The translations under genes and the position numbers were made by a program. 64,000 nt of DNA from Symsagittifera roscoffensis (taxonomy: Eukaryota > Xenacoelomorpha > Acoela > Convolutidae): assembly GCF_963678635.1 (NCBI RefSeq), contig NC_087065.1, positions 31,876,784 to 31,940,783 on the forward strand, in the 5' to 3' direction. Below, piece after piece: positions 25,201-39,620 of this stretch. How positions within the stretch are numbered: position 1 is the first letter of the stretch; each line of letters begins with the position of its first letter. Under the pieces are notes generated by a model. The model saw nothing but the letters and a program-made list of their open reading frames with translations. It did not search any database and was not told the DNA's origin.

Positions 25201-27886
25201 ATTGAAACAAACACTACACATATAAATAACATACAGGAATTAGATACAGACCTAGTTGAAAAAATCACTGAAATACTAAATATTTATGAAAAACATCCAA
25301 ATTTTGAAGGCAAACCATCTTTCAAAAAATGGTGTAATTATTGCCGACGATACGGACACAGTATTTCAGAATGTAGACAAAAACAACAAGATAATCAGAA
25401 TAAACCTCAAAAGCATAAAGAACCAAATAAATCGTTCTATCAATATATGAAAAAAGATCAAAATATACCAAACAAATATATATATAGTAACAACAGTTCA
25501 GGAAAACCACTTCCGAACAACAACAACTACACAAGGAATCAATCACCATATAACTCAAGTTATAGAGGAAGATCACCAGAACGAAGAAATACACAAAATT
25601 CTTCACAAAATAATTATAATCGATCAAATAACCGAAATAACTATTCGAGATCAAATTCCAATGCAACCCAATTTGTTTCTAGATCAATTTCCCAATCAAA
25701 CCCAAGAAGTAAACACTATTCCAATAATCAATCACGAAACTCATCATACAACAGAAGTAGAAACTATTCACATAATCGAAATAGAAGTTATTCGAACAAT
25801 CGAAATCAGAATTACCCGAACAATCGATCAAGAAATAACTCGTATAATAGACCAAACTATCACAGATCAAATGACAATTATCAAAACAGATCACGGAACA
25901 ATTCACAAAATCGAAATTCAAGTTATAATGATCAATATAGAAATTATTCCCAGTCACCACATAGGAATAATAACCATTATAATAATTCTAAACATCGATA
26001 CAGAAGTAGTACACCAAAACATCAAAGACATATTAATCAAGTACAGTCAAATGAAGAAAAAACATCAGACCCCCCAGGTATTGATGAAACAGGAAGTAAC
26101 GAACTACAATTAAATCAAATAAACTGTGGATCATCAGACACAGAAAGTGATACAGAAAAGACCATCTCCGTAAATATGATAACAGTCGAAAATGACTATG
26201 AACCTATCATATATGAACAACCTTTTACATCACATATATATGAAAATCAATTAAAAACTCCTTCACAATTATTATATTGAACCCATCGATACTACACAAA
26301 CTGCACTAGAAGTAAACGAAATTAACACGGTAATTAATTCCGATGAAAAAGACAAAACAAAATATTCAAACACAAATCATATTTATCAAAATATACAAAA
26401 AAACAACCCAGAGAAAAAATTTGGACAATACCATTTCTCTTAGAAAGTCCAAGAAACAAAGAATTTCAACAACCAGATCTTGAAATTGATTTTTTAATTG
26501 ATTCACGAGCAGAATCAAACATAATTAATATTCCCACAAACATTGAAACAAACACTACACATATAAATAACATACAGGAATTAGATTCAACAACAGACCT
26601 AGTTGAAAAAATCACTGAAATACTAAATATTTATGAAAAACATCCAAATTTTGAAGGCAAACCATCTTTCAAAAAATGGTGTAATTATTGCCGACGATAC
26701 GGACACAGTATTTCCGAATGTAGACAAAAACAACAAGATAATCAGAATAAACCTCAAAAGCATAAAGAACCAAATAAATCGTTCTATCAATATATGAAAA
26801 AAGATCAAAATCTACCAAACAAAAATATATATAGTAACAACAGTTCAGGAAAACCACTTCCGAACAACAACAACTACACAAGGAATCAATCACCATTAAA
26901 CTCAAGTTATAGAGGACGATCACCAGAACGAAGAAATACACAAACTTCTTCACAAAATAATTATAATCGATCAAATAGTCGAAATAACTATTCGAGATCA
27001 AATTCCAATGCAACCCAATTTGTTTCTAGATCAAATTCCCAATCAAACCCAAGAAGTAAACACTATTCCAATAATCAATCACGAAACTCATCATACAACA
27101 GAAGTAGAAACTATTCACATAATCGAAATAGAAGTTATTCGAACAATCGAAATCAGAATTACCCGAACAATCGATCAAGAAATAACTCGTATAATAGATC
27201 AAACTATCACAGATCAAATGACAATTATCAAAACAGATCACGGAACAATTCACAAAATCGAAATTCAAGTTATAATAATCAATATAGAAATTATTCCCAG
27301 TCACCACATAGGAATAATAACCATTATAATAATTCTAAACATCGATACAGAAGTAGTACACCAAAACATCAAAGACATATTAATCAAGTACAGTCAAATG
27401 AAGAAAAAACATCAGACCCCCCAGGTATTGATGAAACAGGAAGTAACGAACTACGATTAAATCAAATAAACTGTGGATCATCAGACACAGAAAGTGATAC
27501 AGAAAAGACCATCTCCGTAAATATGATAACAGTCGAAAATGACTATGAACCTATCATATATGAACAACCTTTTACATCACATATATATGAAAATCAATTA
27601 AAAACTCCTTCACAATTATTATATTGAACCCATCGATACTACACAAACTGCACTAGAAGTAAACGAAATTAACACGGTAATTAATTCCGATGAAAAAGAC
27701 AAAACAAAATATTCAAACACAAATCATATTTATCAATATATACAAAAAAAACAACCCAGAGAAAAAATTTGGACAATACCATTTCTCTTAGAAAGTCCAA
27801 GAAACAAAGAATTTCAACAACCAGATCTTGAAATTGATTTTTTAATTGATTCAGGAGCAGAATCAAACATAATTAATATTCCCACA
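25201..27886 (+). repeat. Tandem duplication within gag/protease of element 2
   Basis: Two copies of about 1.34 kb (25201-26541 and 26542-27886) run from behind the capsid-like domain to the protease motif. The offset of 1341 bases is a multiple of three. Both copies contain the zinc knuckle, the Arg/Ser/Asn-rich tail and the same frameshift stop at 26278 and 27625, so that break preceded the duplication. The first copy has DSRAE and the second DSGAE at the protease active site. Confidence 0.9.
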
Positions 27887-30800
27887 TGGAATGAAATCAA
27901 AAAATTACATCCAAAATAAACGCCTCTTGCAACCTCCAGTAAACTAGCAACAGCACAAGGATCAACATTAGTAAATTATGGAAAAATCCAATTATTCCTT
28001 CTCCCCACAAGAACAATGGAGCAAAATAAAATTCTAAACAAACCATTTAAACAAATATTTCATATTACTGATATTAAGCACAATATCATTGGCATACCAT
28101 TTATATCTAAATATATACCAACAATCAACATCTTAAATAGTAAAATACTAATCAAAGATAGGTACACAAAAACAAAAAATACAGCACTAACATTTTTTCA
28201 AAGATTAAATAAACAACCACCATTCTTCTCAAAATTTTACCCAGTTTATAACCAGCAACGGAAACACCTGAAACCATTATCAGGAAATATATATATAATT
28301 TTCAATAAAACAAGTTCACCAGTATGATAAAAGTCAAAATAAACAACAACTTTTTATGTCAGACTTTGAATTTAAACCTATTCACAAGTTTTTTTAAAAT
28401 CACGATCTCATCTATAAAATATTTGAAAAACACGAATTCCGACATCATTTCGTTACACGTGTATAGCAATACACCGTATCAAGTAACATTACCCTTAGGA
28501 CTTTTAGGATATTGCAAAACAAACGCTACAATCTCACCCATACATGAAGTAGCCTACCGCGTAAATAATATACTCCAATTATTAGATATTTGCCAATCCA
28601 CAATTCTTAACGAAGAATTATCCATAAATAACATAAAAAGCAATGAAAAAAGAAACACAGATTATTTCACGAAAACACCATATTTTAAACCAACAATCAA
28701 TATAACAAATTACACAAAAGATCAACAACAATTTTTAACGATGTTTAATTTTGAACACTAACAAATTACACAAATCGAATTTGACAAACTAGCAAAACAA
28801 CTGTTAAAATATTCGACAGTCTACGCAACATCAAAATTTGATGTTGGCAAAATCAGTTCATCACTACATCTCCCGTTAACGCCTGATGCAGTTTTCAAAA
28901 AACAAAGACCTAGTAATGTACCAATTATTTTACACGACAAAGTAAATAGATTACTCGATATTTTAGAACAATACAAAATTATCTCACCGGTAAACAAAGA
29001 AGAACAACCAAAAGGTAACACATTTATTAACCCTGTTATCATCCTAGCAAAAGGAGAATCATTAAAAATAGTTTTAGACGCTAGATACCTCAATTCACTA
29101 ATAGACGAATCAAAATGCAATTGGCCTATTGAACAAATACAAGTAATTTTAACAAAAATAAACGGAAAATGCTTTACAACCGTAGATATGAATAGTGCAT
29201 ACAATCAAATGCCACTAGATGAACAATCACGAGGTTTAACACAATTTGTTATTGGAAATCAACAATATGAATTCAACCGCCTATTCTATGGAATATCCAT
29301 AGGACCAGCAGCATTTTCACCTTTTATGAGCAAAATTTTTTTAGACCACTAATACTTAAGAAAAACGCAATCACCTATTTAGACGATGTTTTTATGCAAT
29401 CACAGACAAAAGAAGAAATGTTTACAGTTTTAGAACACTATCATAAAATACTTCAGAACAAAAATCTGAAGGCCGCCCCCGATAAATCACACTTCTTTTT
29501 AACACGAGTTAAAATTTTAGGACATAATATAGAAATAAAGACAATCACTCCATTAAAATCACGCATTGATGCAATTCAAAAACTTCAACCACCAACAAAC
29601 AAAAAGAAAATCCAAGAATTCCTTGGAATGTTAAATTTCTTAAGCAAGTACGTTTATAAAATGCAATTATATTTAAGACCGTTCTATAATATCCTCAGAC
29701 AACAAAATAATTTTGAATGGACCACTGAACATCAAAAACAATTTGAACTAATTAAAAAACTTTTAACTGAACAAATTTCAAACACAATTCCAGATCCAAA
29801 TCAACCATTCTATGCAATGTGCGATTCTTCAAATTTTGACATCGGCGCAGCATTACTACAATCACATAGTGGTACAAATAAAATGAACCTTATATCAGCA
29901 AATTCCCGATTATTCACACAAGCAGAGCTACGACTCTCAACTCTAATGAGAGCACGTACAGCTATAATTTATACACTTACAGAATATGAATTTCTGATAC
30001 TTGGATCAAAACATCCAACAGTTCTATTCACAGATCATAAACCAATCATTTTTCTCTTTACACAAAAGTCAAATCCCAATCACCGAGTTTATAGATTTCA
30101 ATTAATTCTAATGAAATTTCCAAACTTACATATAGTTTGGACAGCAGGAAAGAATCTTGCATTACCAGATACATTAAGTCGAAATACACCACCTGAATTT
30201 CTTACACGAAAAACTACAGTTAAAATACCAAAAAATATAAAATTTTACCTTGCAAAAGACAAAACATCACCCCGACTAGAATGCAAATATGCAGTAAAAA
30301 CTGACAATGACCAATCACAAATAAATAACCTACAACATTTCCCACTTTATTTAGATTGCCAAAATAATCACTACGAAGTTGATCTACTAGGAACATCAAC
30401 TTTCAAACCAATTCCATACTCACAATGGATAAAAAATAACACCCAACAAAAACGAATAAAACAACACTCGTATAAAAAAGACTTTTTTCCATTAATTGAA
30501 AAAGAAAATTTAACTGATAAAATAAATTTGTCAGGACCACAAACAAATGATTCAAAATACACAAAAAATCAAGTTTTTGACATCCATGACCCACTTGACA
30601 CAATTCCCCTATCAAAATTAGATATTGGAAATATTTCTCTCCCTCCAACAGATAAAATTACACTGGATCAGAGAAAACATATTCAAATTTTACACAAAAT
30701 TTTTATTTCCCAAATGCACCAATTTGGATAAAAGTACTATGCAATGATTGTATAGTATGTCAGCTAAGTAAACCTTATCCAAATCAAAAACAAATAGCAC

Positions 30801-31048
30801 AAAAACAAGATTTTAAAGGACAAAGTTTATATTTTAACCATAGTATTTCATTCGATACAAAAGGACCAATTTCAACATCCTCTGAAGGAAACTCCTACAT
30901 TATGGTAATTGTTGATGCATTTACACATTATGTAGCACTCAACCCAGTACCACATTGTAATGCTTATTATGCTTACACAACACTTTATGAACACTGGATA
31001 GCTAAATTCGGATTACCCGAAATCTTAGTTACAGATAACGGTACAGAT

Positions 31049-31871
31049 AATGTTGTCCACGCGTAACTTAAAGGGAGCGCTCCCCAAACATGCGCGGTAC
31101 TTTCCACAAATGTGACTACTTCAAACATTTCTGCTTTTGGTGCACCATATTTCATCTCAGTGTCAATTAACACCTTTTTGCCATATGCAATGGGACGGAG
31201 AACGGTTCTCCCATTCCACTCTTGCTCCTGATGCAGTATTCCCGAGATGGCTACTACTGATGCGTCTGTGTCAAAAACATACATGCCCTTTTAAGTAGGC
31301 ATGCCTAGCACTGGCGCTTCGCACAGTTGTCGCCTTATGTTCTCAAAGGCCGTTTGAGATTCATCGCTCCATTCGAACTTCTTTCCTTTGTTGCGCATCA
31401 GCTTCTGCATCAGATACACCTTGTCTGCATATCCTTTTATGAACTAACGGTAATAATTGGCAAAACCTAGGAAGCTCATGAGCTGTGTGTCCGTTATGAG
31501 TGCTACATAATGTGTAAATGCATCAACAATTACCATAATGTAGGAGTTTCCTTCAGAGGATGGTGAAATTGGTCCTTTTGTATCGAATGAAATACGATGG
31601 TTAAAATAAAAACTTTGTCCTTTAAAATTTTGTTTTTGTGCTATTTGTTTTTGATTTGGATAAGTTTTATTTAGCTGACATACTATACAATCAATTATTA
31701 CCTTTAGTTCATAAAAGGATATGCAGACAAGGTGTATCTGATGCAGAAGCTGATGCGCAACAAAGGAAAGAAGTTCGAATGGAGCGATGAAACTCAAACG
31801 GCCTTTGAGAACATAAGGTGACAACTGTGCGAAGCGCCAGTGCTAGGCATGCCTACTTAAAAGGGCATGTA
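31049..31871. mobile_element. Foldback insertion of another gypsy element in integrase
   Basis: The integrase frame of element 2 stops at TDNGTD and resumes near 31872. Between lie three parts. First, 31049-31490 encodes on the minus strand the RT thumb and RNase H start of a different Ty3/gypsy element (YVFDTDASVVAISGILHQ). Second, about 31495-31693 is an inverted fragment of the env-class integrase. Third, about 31703-31871 is an inverted copy of the foreign thumb region (KLMRNKGKKFEWSDE), matching 31280-31446. Base composition is visibly richer in G and C than the host element. No ends or target duplications typical of a clean insertion are seen. Confidence 0.8.
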
Positions 31872-32935
31872 TCTGTACTATGTCACTTATATAACATCAA
31901 ACATAAACCACGTAAATCTCATGCACTTTGGACAAACGGTTTAGTCGAAGGAATGAACCGTTCACTACAAGAATATCTAGGATGTATCATAAATGGAAAT
32001 GATACAAGATACACAGAATGGTCAGCAGATGTAAAATTATTTCCCTTAGCATATAATTCACAAATTACGACAACTCTAGGAATGTGACCATACGAAATTG
32101 TTTTTAACCAAAAGCCACGTAAACCAATTATGTTTACAGCAAACTCTCATAAAAATGCACAAGGTTATTGCCAACCAAATAAAGACTCAGTTTGTTATAA
32201 CTTACCTTTACACACGCATGATGAAGATCATTTTCATCATCCACAAATCCTTAAATTAGCCTCCGGCACACACACTGAATGGATTTTAAATAGAAATAAA
32301 AACCACAATGAAATTTACCAAAGAGTAACAAAAAAATTGTTACAAAGGCAAAACATTAACGAACAAATTCATTCACGCTTTACACCAGCCTCAGATTTAA
32401 AAATTGGAACATTTGTCTTAAAACCTAATTTTAATACACAAAAAGGAATTTCTAAAAAATTACAACCCCTTCGCAAAGGACCATACCAAATAATTGCCAA
32501 ACCCACTGACGTAACATATAAAATCATCGATTCAGACCAAAAAGAAATTGTTCAACATCGGAACAATCTATTGCCTTACTACCCAAAAGAATCCGCACTA
32601 CTCGAATTAACTCAATTATATTCTTTCACAGGTTTAAAAGTTATTCAAAATCACCTACATACGGAAAAAGAAATAAATAAACAAAACGACATTCATTATG
32701 GAAAACAAAATACAAAATCACCTACAACCCAAAACAATACAAAAAAGCTAGATCAAAAAATACCTCAAAAAGAAAGGAAAAATAGTAAAATGATATAAAA
32801 AATTTTACCACAAGAACAAGAGAAATCAGAACATAGAGAGTCATAACGACTTAGAAATCAACCACGTTAAAATTACAAAACATTCATCCCACCATCTAAA
32901 ATATTAAAGAAAGTTGAATTTCAAAAACAACTTTA

Positions 32936-33526
32936 ATTTTAAAATCCTCGCACCTCTCAATCATTTTGAACTTTCTTTTTTCAAAATAAAATGCTGACAA
33001 ACACGCAACAATTCTAGTTCAAATTTAGCCAATAGGATTCATTCAATCCGTCACCTTCTATAACTATAACACCAACAATTAGACGAAAGATATTAAACTC
33101 CAGGCATATCTATAACTATAACTTTACAACCTCCAGGTCAAAAATAAGCAAACCACTCAAACTTGACAACTAAAATAAATACCACCATAAAATCATAACC
33201 CTCCCTTATCTAATAACGCAAAGATCAACATCAACAATATTTTCCCAACTTAGACCTCAAAAACCCCCCAAACAAAAATGATAAATAGCCTAAAGTAAAA
33301 ATACAACCATACTAATTTAGCCTTAAGTACAAAAATCTCAAAAATACCCCAGATCACCTGACAAATAAAAATAAAGCAAAGAGGACCTCCTGAACACCAT
33401 AAAATTAGCCACCAACAACTTCTCACAAAACTCAACCCACTTGTCAAAAAATCAATAAATAACTCGACCACACTTGAAAATTGCCCCAAACAACAAAAAA
33501 TATTCGACCAAGAAACCATTTCTTAA
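32936..33526 (+). other. Spacer between pol and the downstream cassette, element 2
   Basis: Non-coding, similar to 10802-11401 with the same CTCCAGG and TTAGCCT motifs. Nothing further is recognised. Confidence 0.45.
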
Positions 33527-33943
33527 ATGCTCTTCTCTCGATCAGTCAATACAATTTTCAATATTTTCATAAACTTTTTCACAATACTTAAACTTTTATT
33601 CATATTTCTCTTTGATACCTTTGAAGCTTTTGTAATAATTTTAATCATTTTTTGCAACATTTTTTAAATTTTCTACTCTCTATTTGAAATATATCTCCAA
33701 TTTTCCCAAATCATTGACCATATTCACAGGTACGATAACCCAAAGTTTATTCAAATGATACGAACAATTTTTAGTATAACAGATATTTTTTTACTATTTG
33801 TAATTTTTATAACATTTTTATCATCCCTAATATTGACAATGTGCAAATGTATAGAAAAGGCATCAATCACATTCGCCTTAGCAACAATCCTTTTAATTCT
33901 TTTCCTTGAAGAATACTACAATAAACATAAATTTTTTCACTAG
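33527..33943 (+). pseudogene. Membrane ORF (A+B in one frame), one nonsense codon
   Basis: From ATG at 33527 the frame runs through the first hydrophobic region, meets TAA at 33665-33667 (AAA in element 3) and continues in the same frame through the second half (open from 33755) to TAG at 33941-33943. Unlike element 1, the two halves share one frame, so the ancestral gene was probably a single protein of about 138 aa. The methionine-less ORF follows the TAG in the same frame. Confidence 0.6.
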
Positions 33944-35096
33944 GAAAAATTAATCAGAATACCTTCAAAAATTGCTAACCAACAATCACACAGTCAGTCT
34001 TCACCGACATCATCCCAAGAAAACCCGACAATACCTACAACTACCCAAAACCCCCAAACATCCACACGAATTTCTTTCCAAGATAACCCATACACTTTTG
34101 AAGAACGACACGCTCGCTTATCTGAACCATTAGAACCAGTTCAGCGACAGGCACCTCTAAGCAAACCAACATATATTTTGTACCCAACATTACCACAAGA
34201 ATTAAGTAGAATAAGAAACATTAGTCAAAACCAAAATACAGTTGAAATAAATAGACAACTTATACATCCACGACGAAATAGAAATTTTCAAACCCCCCGA
34301 GTTCATTTTGATATACCCCAATCCCCATCACCAAGTACTCCAGAAAACCCAAATAGCATATTACCGGAAACCCCTACACTTCTTTCACAACGTAGCACCT
34401 CATGCATACCCTCAGATTACTTAGGTTCAAAACCAACATCTGAACAAATACGTGACAATCCCTTTAACCCCCCCCCCCCCCCAACCAAACATCACGACTA
34501 CTACCATATTGGACAACACACTCGTTCACACAATGTGAACCAAATTTAATAAATGACCCAATAGATATTTTTACGGATACAACAACATCATCATCACTAC
34601 CAGAAACATTATCACTACCATCAACACCATCAATAAGCCAGATTTCACCGACGCCTTTCCCCCTAAATTTTCCAAATAACCTCGACGCTAGATATCGAGA
34701 ACAATCATCAACAAATATCCCTTTAAGATTAGATTGGAACACGTTCACAGCACCCCACCATTATTTGTACAACATCCAAAAAGTAACCGACTCCACAATT
34801 GGGCACTCCATAGACTACAATATAGACAAGACATCCACGAAGACATTCGTGACCATAACATCCAAATACTCCAACAAAATAGTCTACAATTAAAATTCGA
34901 AATCACGATTAAACTTAACAACCTTGTTAAACATCCTTACCCATTGAACCCACCCAATATAACAGCTCAATCGCTACCACCACCATTTATAACAATTGAA
35001 GTAATATATAAGTACGACAGAAATACCAAAAAGACAATTGGTTACATCACATTTTATAACCCATACTCAGGATTATCATACACATGTATATTCTAA
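33944..35096 (+). pseudogene. Methionine-less pre-env ORF, element 2, broken
   Basis: Follows the TAG of the membrane ORF in frame and matches 11823-12959. The Pro/Ser-rich part is open to about 34549, where a run of 15 C (about 34468-34482) and other changes shift the frame. The C-terminal domain continues in fragments. The end again overlaps the env ATG at 35084 by 13 bases. Confidence 0.7.
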
Positions 35097-37726
35097 AAAT
35101 ATTGATATTTCAACAAATCTTTTTTCCAATATTTTCCGATCAGAACACAAATCCTTCTCCCCGCACAGGACCCCAGGACTTATTAGTAACACACTACGAT
35201 TGTGAAGAAAATGAACAAAAAACACTACACAAATATGCAGTAAATCAAGTATCACAATGCGAAACAGAACCAAGAACCACAAGCTATAGAAATTACAAAT
35301 GTAATAGCGACACTGTATTCAAAAGCCCGAGCAACAACAGTCGCAGGATATAAATTTAGAGCAACATTTTCCGAAAAGAAAGTACATTGTTCACAAGTTT
35401 CAAACGGAAATAAAAACCGACTTGACCACCAATAATTCTACCAAAGTAATATCGAACGACTTCTACATCTAAATCCCGATGATTGTAAAAACGAGCTACT
35501 CAGACTAAATATCACAAGAACTAAAAACACCGACAGAAAACTAGTATATTACCAAGTCTTTGCCGATTCTGTACATCAAGCAGAACTTGAAAGATATCAA
35601 GGACATATAAAACTAGATGAAAAATACCCATACAACGGCGCATACGGAAGATTAACTTATGACACATACGATAAGCACTGGATACCACACATTGGTACAA
35701 ATAATCCATCAAACTGCAAAGCAGACACAAAAATAAAGGATATCAAGAAATAATGTTTTTTGATTGGAAAATACAACTCGAAAAAATACAACTCACACGA
35801 GATTTATCCGACAACACAATGATCTATCAAGGAATTAGATTACCTTGTAAAATCGATCAAGGTTATTGTGATCCTACAACACGGACACAAGCAACAATTG
35901 TTTGGTTTCCCGAAGATACATGCACAACATTTTAAGTAGCAAAAATACACGCTCGAATGATAAAATTTCACGAAAAATATTTTATAGAATCAATTCCATA
36001 TGAACATGTCCATCCATCACGAAAACAAAGTACTGATTTCCGAAGTATCCATAATATAGAAACTAAATTAACACGTTTCCAAATATATCAAAAAACAGAA
36101 ATCGCATGCAAATACAGGAAACCACTTCACAAAACACAATATTCTGAAATACTAGTTGAATACGAAAAAGGTTTCGACATGACCACTGGAAAAATAAAAT
36201 TTGAACCTTATGCCACAGGTCACCCTCTAAACGAAGGAACATCATATATACCAGTTAACTTTTAAAAAAGCAATGGCCAACCTGGTGGAAAAGTAAAGCC
36301 ACATGACACTAGAAGCACACATTTACAAGAACTATCACAAATGAATAACACTTATTTTGGTAATATCCACTATGACATTTACTTAGATATGAAGGTAGAC
36401 TACACGATTAGTCGAATTTTTCAGGAAATGTCACTCTCCGAATTAGAAACACTTCACCAACTATGCGAATTAGGAAGGACACAAATCCTACAATCACTCG
36501 CACTAGCAGTATTGTAAATACCCTACGCAGGATATTTATTGTCAAGAAATAGATCAAATTTTCTTGACTACGAAGGAAACGTTTTATGGTTTTATACTTG
36601 TACCAAAAAAGTATCAGCATTATATGTTTTTGAAGATAAACGCTGCTATAAAAGAATCCCTACGTTTTATAAAAATAAGGTACATTTTGTTGACACACTT
36701 TCAAGACGAACATATTTTTGGGATACCGCAGTCCCATGTGGATCAGATAATAGCCACAATGTAGTACAATGGAACTCTGATGAAGATAAATATTATCTTC
36801 TTACTCCATACCCTACGTTGATGCAATCACTCAAAAAATTTTCACCCGAAAGCATCAGAGCTATTGCTCGTAATCCAAATATTGATTTACAATCAATTGG
36901 AACTTATTCAAAATCAGATATCCAACAACACATTAGAACACAACAATTCCAAGAATTATTAACACAAATGGACACTATACAAAGACAAACAATTGACCAA
37001 AATTTACGCAAACTTGCCGAAACCGCAGGATTTGCAGATATTTATATACAAGATTATAGCGGATATTTTAAAGACATTAAAGACTATATATATCTAAACG
37101 GTGAAAAATACAGACCTTAAGATATTTCACCTATAAATATTTTCAGCTTTGTTACCCTAAAAAATGAAATTCTCGATTTTTTAGGATGGCCCTATTACAT
37201 CTTAGAAAAATTTACTATTCTATACGCAATGTTTAACTTTATAGGATTTCTTTTTTCACTTCTAAAAGGAATCTATAACACATGCGCTATTCACACAAGT
37301 AAATAGACAAGCAAGTGTAGCACGCATACTATTTGCAGGATTTTTTGCAGCACGCATACTATTTGCAGGATTTATTATTCATCAATAAACAAAATTCTTC
37401 TAGACGCACAAATAAAAGAATATAATACAAAAATAGCGACAAGATAGAACACGTACGACGAAGAACATAATAACATAGAAGTAACACCTACCGCACCACA
37501 GTTGCCACCCCTACCACATAACCATCCATTATCCTTAGTCCCACGTAATTTCCGAAACCTAGCAATAACAGATAACCCAAGTTTTAGACCAAATATATCG
37601 CAAAGTCCCATACAACATATAATGACACATCATTCACAAGATGACAATACATATGAACAAATTATAGAACAACCCCATATCACCGCTTTTCAGTCTCAAA
37701 ATAATCATTTTTTTAGCCCACGATGA
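35084..37726 (+). pseudogene. env: Envelope-like gene of element 2, broken
   Basis: Homologous to 12947-15565. Signal peptide and start are present, but there are several frameshifts and stops. Open pieces are 35084-35353, 35753-35935, 35957-36265 and 36539-37120. A 29-base tandem duplication near 37320-37375 disrupts the second hydrophobic stretch. The same duplication is in element 3. The end overlaps the next ATG (ATGA at 37723). Confidence 0.9.
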
Positions 37727-39536
37727 GCCGACAACTTGGATCCCTACACCGCTCAAATTCCCACCCAACCAACCTCCACACTCCAATCCCAATAATCCCA
37801 CTTTTTGCTTTCCCACCACCCGATTTTCCAACTATTAATATATCATCAAGCATGAATTCGGATACTAACTCAGTTATTTCAGTTTTATACTCCATCTCAC
37901 ACTTTAATAATTCTAATATAGAAACCCGTGACGAATTTGCAGACTCCGAACCATCTCCATCCAATAATTTTCAAACCAACTCCTCATTTTGTTCAAAACC
38001 CCCTTTTCAACCAATCCCACCAAATAATTCCCTCCCATCAGTTTCCACTCCTTCTTATGCTTCGCAAGTAACCCCAACCTATTCTCCATTTCATTCCGAC
38101 CGATCATCTAATAATTCTCCAGATACCCCCCAAATCTCCCAGGAACTCGATAATTTTATCACCCTGCAACAACAGTTAATACAGCCTAACACTCTCACCA
38201 TACATCAAATATCATCCACAATAGAATCCTCGAACCCACCTACTCCTACACCCTCCTCAGCTTACACTGCATCATTAGCACAATCATCCACATCCACCGA
38301 AACATCCAATAGCACTAACCGAGATTATCGCACTTTTAAAAGGAAATTCCCGAACCATCCATTCCCGACCAAACAAGGATCAGCCTGCGAATATATTAAT
38401 CAACCACACCACACCAACACAAAAGATTTTCTAGCAATCACCTTACCCTCATTCCCACAATATACATTAAACACACCTAACGACACTAACGACACACGTA
38501 GTTTTGTAGATGAACATGTTTTAATGCCCACGCTTCACTGGACAGCATATTACCATTTTACTAACCCCCTTTGCCTGCCACTATCTAGTACTCATAATGA
38601 TATAGAAAAGAATAAAGATATATTATATAGACTCACCGCAACACTAACACCTAGACAATTTACTTATAAAGGATATAAAAAATTACTAAAAACAATCACT
38701 GCACCTCGAGCTAACAAATTTACAATAGAATATTACGACCATAAAATCATCCGAACTAATCAAGACCAATTTCTAGATGACGACCGCTTCGCTAACCCAC
38801 AACTAACAGAAAAATTTTTCATCAAAACGTCATATGTATTCACACTTAATATTTTTGATAGAAAATATGATCACATCATCTCTGAAGCACTAAATGATAT
38901 TCAAGCTTACGAAAGTTTTAAAGACAAGTTTCAGTTATTTTCACTAACCTTTCACTTCCTTGCACCACATGAACGCGATTTGCACTGTTCACACGACATT
39001 ATGTTACGCACTAAACAGACTCATACATATAAATACTATCGCTTCATACAAAATCATTTTGATTTACATACTCCATCAAGACAACCACACCATCGTTTTC
39101 AGTTTCTTAACTCGAAGTACACTTCACCACTTTTTCTTAATTTCACCTATTGCATCAAGGATACTAACCTCCACGGCATCGTCCGCAATTATGACCCAGT
39201 AACAAAAATGTATATTTTGTCCCATCAGGAAGACCTTTAACGCCGAAGAATCCAGACCCTTCCTTATCCCATATGAATTTATCCAGCCTATAGAAATCCC
39301 AATATTAGAATTTATTCACAATAATAAATATAAACACAAAATATATAACCTCATTCAAAACACACCTTATGAGTTTGCAGTGGGCACCGAAGAACTAAAA
39401 ACCATTAAAGCACTTCAATTGCTTTGGCCACTGCTCCAAACTAAAAACATCATTCGCATACTAGCAAAATTACTAACAACATCGGAAATAATACACGACA
39501 ATTTTCCCCACTGCTTTTTTACCAGACGATTTACAG
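37723..39536 (+). pseudogene. Orphan 599-aa-type ORF of element 2, frameshifted
   Basis: Open for 505 codons (37723-39240) with the same disordered N-terminus and conserved C-terminal blocks as element 1. It then shifts frame near 39222 and continues in another frame to the splice donor. The length and conservation support a real protein in the ancestor. Confidence 0.85.
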
Positions 39537-39620
39537 GTAAGTATAATTTAATAATATTCTTAACTAAAAAATTTAAATTGAACTAACCATTCTTTATTCA
39601 TGTTTCTTATACATTTCTAG
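39537..39620 (+). other. Predicted intron, element 2
   Basis: Donor CAG|GTAAGTATAA and acceptor ACATTTCTAG|TCTTC, 84 bases, at the same position as in element 1. Confidence 0.6.

Larger units (their letters stand above)
22825..32935 (+). pseudogene. gag-pol: Gag-Pol pseudogene of element 2
   Basis: Homologous to 2579-10801 but split into pieces. Gag N-terminus is open at 22825-23253 and 23263-23967. The capsid-like domain and first zinc knuckle lie in 24421-26280. A duplicated zinc knuckle and basic tail lie in 26794-27627. Protease C-terminal pieces are 28016-28327 and 28324-28761. RT is open without an ATG from about 28764 to 29350, then shifts in a T-run just before YLDD. RT end plus RNase H is 29394-30731. 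Integrase core reads from about 30720 to 31048, is interrupted by an insertion, and resumes at about 31872. The integrase C-terminus is 32130-32798. The HHCC histidines are deleted. The product cannot be functional as it stands. Confidence 0.93.
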
